The notes under the pieces: model-generated | What the model was told of the DNA's origin: nothing | Seen by the model: the letters and a program-made list of their open reading frames with translations, nothing else | Database searches by the model: none | Assembly (NCBI RefSeq): GCF_000378145.1 | Contig: NZ_KB899277.1 | Span: forward strand, 124,001 to 188,000 | Direction of reading: 5' to 3' | Length of the DNA stretch: 64,000 nt | Source: Saccharibacillus kuerlensis DSM 22868 | Lineage (GTDB): Bacteria > Bacillota > Bacilli > Paenibacillales > Paenibacillaceae | Part shown: positions 51,935 to 60,039 of the stretch, piece by piece | Position numbering within the stretch: position 1 is the stretch's first letter | How the letters are laid out: the number at the start of each line of letters is the position of its first letter | Made by a program: the position numbers and the translations under genes

Positions 51935-53597
51935 GCAGTTCTTCCCGGGCCGCTTCATAAGCACCGTACAGCTTGGGCAGCACATCTCTCGCTTCTTCCG
52001 TACGCTCTTCCCGCAGCGCATGCTCGATCGTTTCAAGCAGCTTGGCAAAATAATCGATTCCGATACTCAGACTGCCGGATTTCAAGTCGTGAGCCGCATA
52101 CATCCCCTGTTTGCAGTCGCCTTGAAGGACCAGCATCTCAAGTTGAGCCAGTTTTTTGGGAGTCTCTTCTTCGTAGGCAAGCAGCAGAGAGCGGAAAATT
52201 TCCGGTTCCCCGTCTTCGTCCAGATCAATAATTTCACGGATAACCTGTGAATCAAGCGCCTTTTCGGAATTTTTCGAGATCCATTTTTGCAGCATGGAGC
52301 CTAATGAATCCATGCTGACCGGCTTGCCGAGAAAGTCGTTCATCCCCGCTTGGAGACAAACTTCCCGCTCACTGTCCAAGGAATCTCCTGTAAGCGCGAT
52401 GATCGGAATCGGCCGACGCATCTCTCCGCGTTCGATCTCGCGAATTTTGCGCGTCGCTTCAGGACCGTCCATGCTCGGCATATGCTTATCCATTAAAATT
52501 ACAGCATACGGTCGGCTGAGAAAGGCGGATACCGCTTCCTGACCATCGCCGACGACCTCTACGGAATTCAGTCCCAGCTTCTTGAGCTGCATGCGAATGA
52601 CCTGGCTGTTAATGGGGTTATCTTCGGCGACCAAAATCGGAATTTCCATACCCGGAGTTCCGAAGACGGGTACCGCACGCAGAGAAGCCCCGTCGCTCTC
52701 CGGCACTTCGGCAGGCGGCAGAGTGATTTGGAACCAAAAATTCGAACCTTCACCTTCCCGGCTGAATACGCCGATCTCGCCTTTCATCGATTCAACCAAT
52801 GACTTACAGATCATAAGGCCAAGCCCGGTTCCTTCTTTCGCTTTACCGGCTTCGGTCTGCGAATACGGCTTGAACAGTTTTTCAATCCCTTCTTGCGAGA
52901 TTCCGATACCGCTGTCCCTGATTTCAAAACGCATAATATTCGGTCCGGCAGCCCCGGGATGTACGGATATACGAATTTTACCGTTTTCGGTAAACGTATT
53001 GGCATTGTTGATTAAATTGATTAATATTTGCCGGATACGTGTCGGATCGCCGCTGAGCGCTTGGGCAATCGAATCGTCGATTTCGCATTCGACCATGTTC
53101 CCTTTGCCTTTCGCCCGCGGTTGAAGCAGCTGTACGGCATGCGTAACGACTTCTCGCAGATCAAAAGGCTTTTCTTCAATATCCAGCGCTCCCGCTTCAC
53201 TTTTCGAGAGATCCAACAAGTCGTTGACCATTCCCAGCAGCGATGAAGCTGATTCTTCGACCAGCCCTGTCCAGGTCCGCTGTTCTTCGGTAAGCACACT
53301 TCCGCGCAGCAGCTCGGTCATACCCAGAATACCATTCATCGGCGTGCGAAACTCATGACTGATCATCGCCAGGAAATAATTTTTCGCTTCGTTCGCTCTT
53401 TTCGCTTCATGTACCGCTTCTTCCAGTTTCGCATTACTTTTGGCCAGCTCGCGCTGGAGCGTCACCATTTCGTTGTTCATGGATGAAAACTCATTCAAAA
53501 TCCGTTCCTCTTGTACTTGTCCGCGTACAATTCGGTCATTCAGTTCTTCAATAACGGAACTCATACGTTCAATCTCGCGCTGTAAATCAACTTCCAA
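51921..53597 (-). CDS. Soluble hybrid histidine kinase (HisKA-HATPase-REC-Hpt)
   Basis: The 558-residue protein has no membrane segment. Order: coiled coil (1-75), HisKA with phospho-acceptor His81 in SHEFRTPMNG, HATPase_c with N box NLINNANTF (194-202), DSGIGIS and GTGLGL, a receiver domain with Asp370 in LMDKHMPSMDG, and a C-terminal Hpt domain with His503 in AAHDLKSGSLSIG. The start is TTG 53597 with GGGAGGG upstream; its first 11 bases overlap the end of the cobalamin-binding gene. With no sensor domain of its own, it probably takes input from that protein and passes phosphate through Hpt to a regulator elsewhere. Confidence 0.93.
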   Translation of the reverse strand: MEVDLQREIERMSSVIEELNDRIVRGQVQEERILNEFSSMNNEMVTLQRELAKSNAKLEEAVHEAKRANEAKNYFLAMISHEFRTPMNGILGMTELLRGSVLTEEQRTWTGLVEESASSLLGMVNDLLDLSKSEAGALDIEEKPFDLREVVTHAVQLLQPRAKGKGNMVECEIDDSIAQALSGDPTRIRQILINLINNANTFTENGKIRISVHPGAAGPNIMRFEIRDSGIGISQEGIEKLFKPYSQTEAGKAKEGTGLGLMICKSLVESMKGEIGVFSREGEGSNFWFQITLPPAEVPESDGASLRAVPVFGTPGMEIPILVAEDNPINSQVIRMQLKKLGLNSVEVVGDGQEAVSAFLSRPYAVILMDKHMPSMDGPEATRKIREIERGEMRRPIPIIALTGDSLDSEREVCLQAGMNDFLGKPVSMDSLGSMLQKWISKNSEKALDSQVIREIIDLDEDGEPEIFRSLLLAYEEETPKKLAQLEMLVLQGDCKQGMYAAHDLKSGSLSIGIDYFAKLLETIEHALREERTEEARDVLPKLYGAYEAAREELHRFA

Positions 53598-54714
53598 ATT
53601 GATGCCCTCCCCTCACTTCCAGACGCCGACCCGTTTCTTCAGGTCTGCTTTCGCGTATGCGTTCCCGCATCATTCGCTCCGCTTCATGCAGCGCGCTTTC
53701 GGCATCAGGCGCATATCCATCCGCGCCGACGCGACTCCACAATGAAGGATCAAGGTTAAAAGGCAATCCTCCCACCATAATTTTCACATTTTCCAAACGC
53801 TTGTCCGCACGCAGATGGCCGATCAGCTTTTTCATCAAATGCACGTGAAAAGTCATTGTAGCCGACAGCGCAACCAGATCTGCACCTCTACGTACAACCA
53901 TTTCCGCAAGCTTTTCCTCGTCGGCATTCGCGCCCAGGTAGTGCGTATCCCAGCCTTCCATCTCGAACACGTCGGTAAGCATTCGCAAACCGATCTCGTG
54001 CAATTCTCCTCCAACGCAGGCCGACACGAGCACACCACCTGTTTTTGGACGTTCCCCACCAATCCATTGTGTATACAGGCGCGACATAGCGCTCTGCGTA
54101 ACCGCTGTACAGTAATGTTCGTCCGCAACACTGATCTGCTGGGTCTGCCACAACCGGCCTACTTCATACTGCGAGGATTGGAACACATACCGATAAATGT
54201 TCCTGATAATTTCTCCACGCTCAAACAAGCTGTCCACCAAAGCATAAGCACCAAGGCGGTCATTTCTCAGCAGCGCGTCCAGGTAGCTTCGGGATTCCCG
54301 GCCCAGATGATGATCTTCGGAAATAAAGGACGGAACTTCAGCTGGCTGCTCAGTTCGCAAAATGCCCATTTCCAGAATCCGAATCGTTCGCTCCACCTGT
54401 TCGTTTCGTTTCCCCGCACGCACCCGTCCGAGAATAAGTTCAAGTTTCATTCGAATATCAATGTCGGTAAGCCCGTAACCGGCCAAAAGCTGCTTCAGCC
54501 AGCCGATATAATGCACAAACAGCGAAGGGCTGTCCATCATTACGCCCTCCGCCAAATAATTCAATGTATAGACGGTATCCCTGCGGGATTTTTCAAATCC
54601 GGGCCGCCCGTATCGATCCATCAGATCCGGTTGAATTTTGTACTGCTCTTCCGTCACTTCAAGCGCGAGCTGTTCAATCCCCGCGAACAAAGTCTCTTCG
54701 GTCCATAATGTCAT
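53587..54714 (-). CDS. Cobalamin-binding sensor-like protein (CarH-type light/B12 domain)
   Basis: The 375-residue protein has an N-terminal helical region of unknown type (1-170), then a four-helix B12-binding domain with the motif W-x9-E-H (W189, E199, H200; WQTQQISVADEH), which in CarH photoreceptors caps the upper face of adenosylcobalamin. A Rossmann B12 domain follows with VSACVGGELHEIGLRMLTD, where E-x-H-x-x-G supplies the lower His ligand (H239), then VALSATM and VGADGYAPDA. There is no MerR DNA-binding domain. The ATG overlaps the stop of a 19-codon ORF (ATGA), which supports this start over TTG 54747. The 3' end overlaps the hybrid kinase by 11 bp, so the two likely form one sensory module. 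Confidence 0.88.
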   Translation of the reverse strand: MTLWTEETLFAGIEQLALEVTEEQYKIQPDLMDRYGRPGFEKSRRDTVYTLNYLAEGVMMDSPSLFVHYIGWLKQLLAGYGLTDIDIRMKLELILGRVRAGKRNEQVERTIRILEMGILRTEQPAEVPSFISEDHHLGRESRSYLDALLRNDRLGAYALVDSLFERGEIIRNIYRYVFQSSQYEVGRLWQTQQISVADEHYCTAVTQSAMSRLYTQWIGGERPKTGGVLVSACVGGELHEIGLRMLTDVFEMEGWDTHYLGANADEEKLAEMVVRRGADLVALSATMTFHVHLMKKLIGHLRADKRLENVKIMVGGLPFNLDPSLWSRVGADGYAPDAESALHEAERMMRERIRESRPEETGRRLEVRGGHQFGS

Positions 54715-54770
54715 AACAATTGCCCGCTTGGGGAGCGGAAAAACCAATTTCTCTCCGCTGTCTTAGTCAT
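54711..54770 (-). CDS. Putative 19-codon leader ORF coupled to the B12 sensor gene
   Basis: ATG 54770 follows GGGGGAGGG by eight bases and encodes MTKTAERNWFFRSPSGQLL. Its TGA overlaps the ATG of the cobalamin-binding gene. The sensor gene itself has no good ribosome binding site, so translation of this ORF may be needed for its expression. Confidence 0.5.
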   Translation of the reverse strand: MTKTAERNWFFRSPSGQLL

Positions 54771-54974
54771 TTGCGCATCCCTCCCCCGTTCATTTTGTCG
54801 CTGCCGATTCAGCTGTGCCTCGGCTACATCTTCCCATACCGAGAAGAGATGCGCAACTTTACAAGGTAGTTACCTCGTACTGAGCGGACTGTGGTTTGCC
54901 TCCCCTTACGCCGCAATCTCGTTGAGATTTTAGGAGCAGGCCCATCTGCAAAAAGGGATCGCCGAACGATAAAA

Positions 54975-55664
54975 TTACTCGGAATCTGCCAGGGAAGAAC
55001 GAATTATCGTATCGATACTTCCGTCTTCACGGCCGACGATGACCGTATGTGCCATATCGACGAACAGTCCATTTTCGACCACACCAGGAATCGCATTGAG
55101 CTGCGCATGAAGCGAAGCCGGATCGGGAATCGATATCGAGCGGCAGTCCGCAATATAGTTGCCATTATCCGTTATGTACAGCTCTCCGTTTTCCATACGC
55201 AGCTCCGGGTTCAATTGCAGCGCTTTCAGCGCATCCAGAGTCCACTCATGGGCAAAAGGAATAATCTCCACCGGTAAAGGAAAAGCGCCGAGCGTATCGA
55301 CAAGCTTGTCTTCCCCGACGATCACGAACATTTTGTCGCTTCGTGCCGCCACAATCTTCTCGCGCAGCAGCGCTCCGCCACCGCCCTTGATCAGCTGCAG
55401 GCTGCGATCCACTTCGTCCGCACCGTCGATCGTAATATCGATCTGCCCCACTTCCGCAAAAGGCACAATGGAGATACCCAGACCTCGCGCCTGCTCCTCC
55501 GAGCGTTTTGATGTAGCGACAGCGCGGATATTCAGCCCTTCCTTTACCCGCTCGCCCAACTTTTCGATCGCATAATAGGCCGTCGATCCTGTGCCAAGAC
55601 CAACTGTCATACCGTCTTCTATTGCTTCTACCGCCCGTTCGGCGGCCAGTTTCTTCGTATTCAT
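54975..55664 (-). CDS. rpiA: Ribose-5-phosphate isomerase A
   Basis: This interconverts ribose-5-phosphate and ribulose-5-phosphate. Motifs: GLGTGSTAYYAIEKL, TIDGADEVD, LIKGGGGALLREKIVA and late DNGNYIADC with GVVENGLF. The 229-residue form from ATG 55664 (MNTKKLAAE) has GGAGTGG upstream; the ATG nine codons earlier does not. It stands alone; the 54771-54974 spacer toward the B12 sensor gene holds only a short AATCTC-GTT-GAGATT palindrome. Confidence 0.96.
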   Translation of the reverse strand: MNTKKLAAERAVEAIEDGMTVGLGTGSTAYYAIEKLGERVKEGLNIRAVATSKRSEEQARGLGISIVPFAEVGQIDITIDGADEVDRSLQLIKGGGGALLREKIVAARSDKMFVIVGEDKLVDTLGAFPLPVEIIPFAHEWTLDALKALQLNPELRMENGELYITDNGNYIADCRSISIPDPASLHAQLNAIPGVVENGLFVDMAHTVIVGREDGSIDTIIRSSLADSE

Positions 55665-55830
55665 TTCCACCACTCCGTCCCGATTCGACATTTTTTTGAA
55701 AAGTCTTCCTTGTTTATTTTAGGCAATTGGTTTTCGTAAAACAATCTTTTTCTTAATATTCTCAAACCCGGATGCTTGGGTCGCAGCCTTGTTCAATATT
55801 CTTTCTTTTCAAAAAAAGCCCATAAATAAA

Positions 55831-55868
55831 AAGACTTCAAGCTCCGCCGCAGCGAGACTTGAAGTCTT
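55831..55868 (-). terminator. Terminator of the YfiT/DinB gene
   Basis: An 11-bp perfect stem (AAGACTTCAAG with CTTGAAGTCTT), 16-nt loop, then TTTTTATTTA on the minus strand, 19 bp after the stop. Confidence 0.92.
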
Positions 55869-55887
55869 CATAATTCCAGCCGATCTC

Positions 55888-56445
55888 TTACTCCCAACCC
55901 GAGCGTTCCCGCAGAGCAGCAATCTGAGACGTATGATGCTGTCCATGCCAAGCATAATGCGATGTCTGCGTATCGAGACGATTCCATTCCCGGGACTCCG
56001 GGTGATAGAAAGTCTTCTGCCACTGCTCCGGCGTCAAAGACTCCAGCAGGAATGCCCAGCGTACATGCAGCCCGCGCAGAATCATCAGCGAAGCACCGAC
56101 GGCCAGCTTCGTGTCGGGCTGTTCCGCCCACACCGCTTCTTCATAAGGCTTGATCGTCGGACCGTCTTCGCTCAGCGCAAGCTTAAGACGAATATAAGCG
56201 TTCATATGGCTGTCGGCCAAGTGGTGGACAACCTGCTTCACACTCCAACCTCCTGGTCGGTATGGCGTATCCAGCTGTTCCTCGCTCAAACCTTCGATCG
56301 CGTCTTCCAGCCGGTCCGGTAGACGTCGAATATGTTCAATCCACTCTTCGCGCTTCTCTTCATCCGATTCAAGCGCGTCATTCGGACGCCCGATCGGATA
56401 ACGCATAGATTCCAATTCAGCTTCACTCGTAGCGTGTTCAGTCAT
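55888..56445 (-). CDS. DinB-fold metal-dependent hydrolase/transferase, YfiT/BstA family
   Basis: This 185-residue four-helix protein has metal His residues in VVHHLADSHMNAY and AWHGQHHTSQI, and the family opening RYPIGR. Characterised relatives transfer bacillithiol or hydrolyse amides with a nickel or zinc centre. ATG 56445 (MTEHATSEAEL) has GGAGGGG upstream; the longer frame would start without a ribosome binding site. It is separated from fumC upstream by about 140 bp. No obvious partner. Confidence 0.9.
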   Translation of the reverse strand: MTEHATSEAELESMRYPIGRPNDALESDEEKREEWIEHIRRLPDRLEDAIEGLSEEQLDTPYRPGGWSVKQVVHHLADSHMNAYIRLKLALSEDGPTIKPYEEAVWAEQPDTKLAVGASLMILRGLHVRWAFLLESLTPEQWQKTFYHPESREWNRLDTQTSHYAWHGQHHTSQIAALRERSGWE

Positions 56446-56587
56446 GGTTTCTTCCCCTCCGGATGATACTTGTCGATTGTAATCAAAAAGGGCTTCTGCA
56501 CAGCTTGGCTGTGGCAGAGCGGCTCCTTTCGGCTCCATCTATTTTAGCTTGGATCATGTCATTTCGACTTGGATGATTCTATTCGAC

Positions 56588-57967
56588 TCAGATCATTTTG
56601 CTCGGATCGACATAGCGATCGAATTCTTCTTCGGTCAACAGACCTGTCGCCAGCGCCGCTTCCTTAAGCGATGTTCCTTCCTCATGCGCTTTCTTCGCGA
56701 TCTTGGCCGCATTTTCGTATCCGATGTGCGGGTTCAGCGACGTAACCAGCATCAGCGAGTTGCGCAGGTTATGTCCGATTTTATCGAGATTGGCTTCAAT
56801 GCCTACCGCGCACTTGTCATTGAAAGCAATAATCGAATCTGCCAGCAGATTGACGGACTGCAGGAAGTTATAAATCAATACCGGCTTGAACACATTCAGC
56901 TCAAAATTGCCCTGACTTGCGGCGAACCCGATTGTTGTATCATTGCCGAATACTTGGGCGACCACCATAGTGATGGCTTCCGGCTGGGTCGGATTGACCT
57001 TACCCGGCATGATCGAGCTGCCCGGTTCGTTGGCCGGAATCGTCAGCTCTCCGAGACCGCTGCGCGGTCCGCTTGCCAGCCAGCGCACGTCGTTGGCAAT
57101 CTTCATGAGGTCGGCTGCAAGAGCTTTGATCGCGCCATGGGTGTAGACCGTTTCATCATGGCTCGTCAGCGCATGGAATTTGTTTTTCGCGGATGTGAAT
57201 TTGGCCTGCGTGAACTGCGAGATATACTCGGCTACTCGGTCACCGAATTCCGGATGCGCGTTGATGCCGGTTCCGACCGCTGTTCCGCCGATCGCAAGCT
57301 CTTTCATCTGCTGCACGCTCTCCTTGATCATGTAGCCGCTCTTCTCCAGCATCGCGGACCAGCCGCTGATCTCCTGACCGAGCGTGAGGGGAGTCGCGTC
57401 CTGCAGATGCGTGCGTCCGATCTTGATGACATCCTTGAACGCTTCCGTCTTCTCGTCGAACGTTGCCTTGAGTACGGAGATCGCAGGCAGCAGTTTGTCT
57501 TCGACAGCCATGACTCCCGCTACGTGAAGCGCAGTAGGGAACGTATCGTTTGAGCTCTGGGACATATTGACATGATCGTTCGGATGCAGCCGTTCTTCAG
57601 TTGTCCCCTTTTCCTCAAGCAGCTGATTGCCGCGATAGGCGATAACTTCATTGACGTTCATGTTGGACTGTGTGCCGCTGCCCGTCTGCCAGACAACGAG
57701 CGGGAAGTGATCGTCAAGCAGTCCTTCAAGAATCTCGTCAGCTGCCTGGGCAATTGCACCGGCTCTAGCTTCGGACAGCTTACCAAGGTCGCGATTGGCA
57801 AGTGCAGCGGATTTTTTCAGGATCGCAAAAGCACGGATGACTTCGGAAGGCATCTTCTCCTGGCCGATCGGAAAGTTCTCTTTGCTTCGCTGCGTCTGTG
57901 CGCCCCACATTTTATCTGAGGGCACCTTCATTTCTCCAAGCGTATCTTTTTCGATGCGGTAATCCAA
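56588..57967 (-). CDS. fumC: Class II fumarate hydratase
   Basis: Iron-independent fumarase of the TCA cycle, 459 residues. Signature [15 protein letters not shown] (~317-331), with [10 protein letters not shown] and the active-site [10 protein letters not shown]. Start is TTG 57967, supported by GGAGGAGA eight bases upstream and by the canonical [14 protein letters not shown] terminus. Monocistronic by layout. Confidence 0.97.
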   Translation of the reverse strand: MDYRIEKDTLGEMKVPSDKMWGAQTQRSKENFPIGQEKMPSEVIRAFAILKKSAALANRDLGKLSEARAGAIAQAADEILEGLLDDHFPLVVWQTGSGTQSNMNVNEVIAYRGNQLLEEKGTTEERLHPNDHVNMSQSSNDTFPTALHVAGVMAVEDKLLPAISVLKATFDEKTEAFKDVIKIGRTHLQDATPLTLGQEISGWSAMLEKSGYMIKESVQQMKELAIGGTAVGTGINAHPEFGDRVAEYISQFTQAKFTSAKNKFHALTSHDETVYTHGAIKALAADLMKIANDVRWLASGPRSGLGELTIPANEPGSSIMPGKVNPTQPEAITMVVAQVFGNDTTIGFAASQGNFELNVFKPVLIYNFLQSVNLLADSIIAFNDKCAVGIEANLDKIGHNLRNSLMLVTSLNPHIGYENAAKIAKKAHEEGTSLKEAALATGLLTEEEFDRYVDPSKMI

Positions 57968-58088
57968 AATCCGTCTCCTCCTTCGTCATGATCACAAAAT
58001 AGTCACACTTCAATTTTAATTGTAGCGTTTTCAAGAGTCAAAAAGATAGCTTTCTGCCCAACATTTTTTACAGAAAGCGGAATGACGA

Positions 58089-58117
58089 TTGTCCCGGCAC
58101 AACCGCCTTGCTATAAT
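58089..58117 (+). promoter_or_regulatory. Sigma-A promoter for the GNAT gene
   Basis: TTGTCC (58089-58094), 17-nt spacer and consensus TATAAT (58112-58117), 29 bp before the start codon. Confidence 0.82.
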
Positions 58118-58145
58118 CGGAACCATTACCTGCCGGGAAGGAAGA

Positions 58146-58967
58146 ATGCGAATGACGAAAGTCGAACAAAACGGGCCGCATCTGGAACAAGCGCAATCCC
58201 TGGAACGGTTGGCGATCGAAGCATGGCCGCCGAGAGTCCGTCAGCCGCTGGGCGGCTGGCTAATGCGCGCGTCAAACGGAATCAGTAAGCGGGCCAACAG
58301 CATCTGGACCGGAGCGCCTTATCCGGATGTTGAAGGAGGATGGCTGAGTCATGCGGAAGATTTTGCCGAACGACACGGTATTGCTCCCTGCTTCTATGTG
58401 AGCGATACATCTCCGGAAGATCTGGACGCAGTGCTGGAAAAGGCCAGATATACGTTTCGCGATGCCTGCTTTCTGATGAACGGGTCGGCTGCGCTTATCC
58501 GGAAGCTATCTTCCGGACGTTTGATTGAAGGTGAACAGCCGGAAACCGCATGGCAGCAGCAAGTCGAGGTTGGCACTCGATCAGCAAACCCCGATTGGCT
58601 GGAAGACTTTCTGGAGCTTGAAGGCTTCCCTCTTGAAAAGGGTCCGGGGTACGCCGCCATCTTCAACGCGGCTGGCCCTGAAAAAACGTTCGTCAGGCTG
58701 CGAATCGCAGGAGAAACTGCAGCAATAGGAGCTTCTGTTCTACAGGACGGCTGCGCTTATGTCAGCAGTATAGCTGTCGCATCGAAATTTCGGCGGCGCG
58801 GATTGGCATTTCGCCTAATGGCAGAACTGTCCGGCTGGGCTGTCGAACATGGCGCTCGGGATATGTATCTTCAAGTTTTACAGGATAATCTGCCAGCAGT
58901 ACGGCTGTACGAAGCGCTCGAATTCAAGATCCTGGCGCAGCATCATTATCGGATATTGAACGATTAA
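58146..58967 (+). CDS. GNAT family acetyltransferase with N-terminal partner domain
   Basis: This two-part protein has 273 residues. The C-terminal GNAT domain (~155-270) has VSSIAVASKFRRRGLAFRLM and LQVLQDNLPAVRLYEALEF, the acetyl-CoA core and closing strand. The N-terminal half (WLMRASNGISKRANSIW, FYVSDTSPEDLDAVLEKA) resembles a degenerate second GNAT fold. ATG 58146 follows AAGGA; ATG 58152 is an equal alternative, and the longer frame begins inside the promoter. Substrate unknown. Confidence 0.9.
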   Translation: MRMTKVEQNGPHLEQAQSLERLAIEAWPPRVRQPLGGWLMRASNGISKRANSIWTGAPYPDVEGGWLSHAEDFAERHGIAPCFYVSDTSPEDLDAVLEKARYTFRDACFLMNGSAALIRKLSSGRLIEGEQPETAWQQQVEVGTRSANPDWLEDFLELEGFPLEKGPGYAAIFNAAGPEKTFVRLRIAGETAAIGASVLQDGCAYVSSIAVASKFRRRGLAFRLMAELSGWAVEHGARDMYLQVLQDNLPAVRLYEALEFKILAQHHYRILND

Positions 58968-59031
58968 CGGACTGCATACGATCAAAGCTTTAAAAAGAAG
59001 GTTTGAAAAGACGTGCGGCAGCCGCATAAAA

Positions 59032-59284
59032 GATGGAGCGTCCGTGGGACACTCCGTCAACGTGTCGAGAAAGTACAATCTTACGAAAAGTCTGGGAGCG
59101 GAGAAGGGAATTCAGTGAAGGAGCGATAGCGTTCGCCTTTGAAATCGGGAAAATTCCAATAAAATCTAATCCTTTTCCCGATTTCAACACGCGACCGTAA
59201 CGAATTTCCTTTGCAGCCTCTGCGGCTGTTCGGTACATTGGACTTTCTCGACAGCCTGACGGAGCGTCTGTAGGACACTCCGTC
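59032..59284. mobile_element. MITE-like element with 43-bp terminal inverted repeats, containing structured element copy B
   Basis: The left arm 59032-59074 and right arm 59242-59284 are imperfect inverted repeats, 33 of 43 positions matching, with the innermost 12 (TGTCGAGAAAGT) identical. Inside, 59139-59153 and 59173-59187 form a 15-bp perfect stem, and GAGCGGAG (59096), TCGCCTTTGAAAT (59133) and ATCTAATC (59164) match copy A at 45961 in sequence and spacing. No ORF is credible in 58968-59298. Confidence 0.7.
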
Positions 59285-59291
59285 TTTTTTT
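59258..59291 (+). terminator. Terminator formed by the right end of the MITE-like element
   Basis: GACGGAGCGTC (59258-59268) pairs with GACACTCCGTC (59274-59284) with one mismatch and is followed by seven T residues. It serves the plus-strand GNAT transcript. Confidence 0.8.
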
Positions 59292-59298
59292 AAGGCTT

Positions 59299-60039
59299 TT
59301 ACATCGAGCTCGGCAAACTCGCTGCATTTGTGATGTCCCGACGCGATCCCAGCGGAAGCAGCTCGAGCAGTTCGGTCAGCTTCTCAATTTCGTAAGTCGG
59401 CGTGATCCCGCTGCCATTCTCCAAAAGCTCCGGATTGTACCAACAGGTGTCGATGCCGTAATTATGGCCTCCCCGAATGTCCGAGGACAGCGAATCGCCG
59501 ACAATCAGCACTTCGGATTTGTCGACGCAGCCGATTTTTCGCAGCGCATAATCGAAAATTTCTGGTGCGGGCTTGGCGAACCCCGCATCGTCCGAGACGA
59601 TGATATGATCGAAGTGATCTTTCAGCTCCGAGCCTGAAATACGCGAGAACTGTACGTCGCTGACACCGTTCGTAATGATCGAGAGATCGTACGACGGCTT
59701 CAGCGCATCGCATATCGCCAGCGCGTCCGGCGTTAAGAACGAGCCAGCAGCAAAATGCCTCAAATAAATAGCCCCGAAAGATTCAGAGTCTCCCTCAATG
59801 CCGAGCTCCACGAACAACCGCCGGAAGCGTTCGCTGCGCAGCTGTGCCTGCGTGACCTTGTTCTGCTCGAAATCGAGCCACAGTGCCCGGTTGATAGCCG
59901 TGTACTGGGTCAGGCAGTCCGCCAAGTCCAAGTTCAAGTCGGCTTCACTCAGCGAGCTGGCTAGTGCTTCCCGCTCACAGCGTCGAAAATCAAGCAGTGT
60001 GTCATCCGCGTCAAACAGAATGTATCGGTAATTTTTCAT
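59299..60039 (-). CDS. HAD-superfamily hydrolase, YjjG-type pyrimidine 5'-nucleotidase
   Basis: HAD motifs: FDADDTLLDF (I, nucleophile Asp), SIITNGVSD (II), KPAPEIFDYAL (III, Lys) and IVGDSLSSDIRGG (IV). The family annotated as YjjG/noncanonical pyrimidine nucleotidase shares the NxVSDVQ and GDSLSSDI spacing; these enzymes remove modified or mutagenic nucleotides. ATG 60039 overlaps the ung stop by ATGA and has AAGGGG upstream. Pairing with uracil-DNA glycosylase makes a nucleotide-pool/DNA-repair role plausible. Confidence 0.9.
   Translation of the reverse strand: MKNYRYILFDADDTLLDFRRCEREALASSLSEADLNLDLADCLTQYTAINRALWLDFEQNKVTQAQLRSERFRRLFVELGIEGDSESFGAIYLRHFAAGSFLTPDALAICDALKPSYDLSIITNGVSDVQFSRISGSELKDHFDHIIVSDDAGFAKPAPEIFDYALRKIGCVDKSEVLIVGDSLSSDIRGGHNYGIDTCWYNPELLENGSGITPTYEIEKLTELLELLPLGSRRDITNAASLPSSM

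Noticed and set aside
54748-54974. Cobalamin riboswitch upstream of the B12-binding gene
   Set aside because: I could not find a B12-box-like conserved core or the expected length of structured leader.
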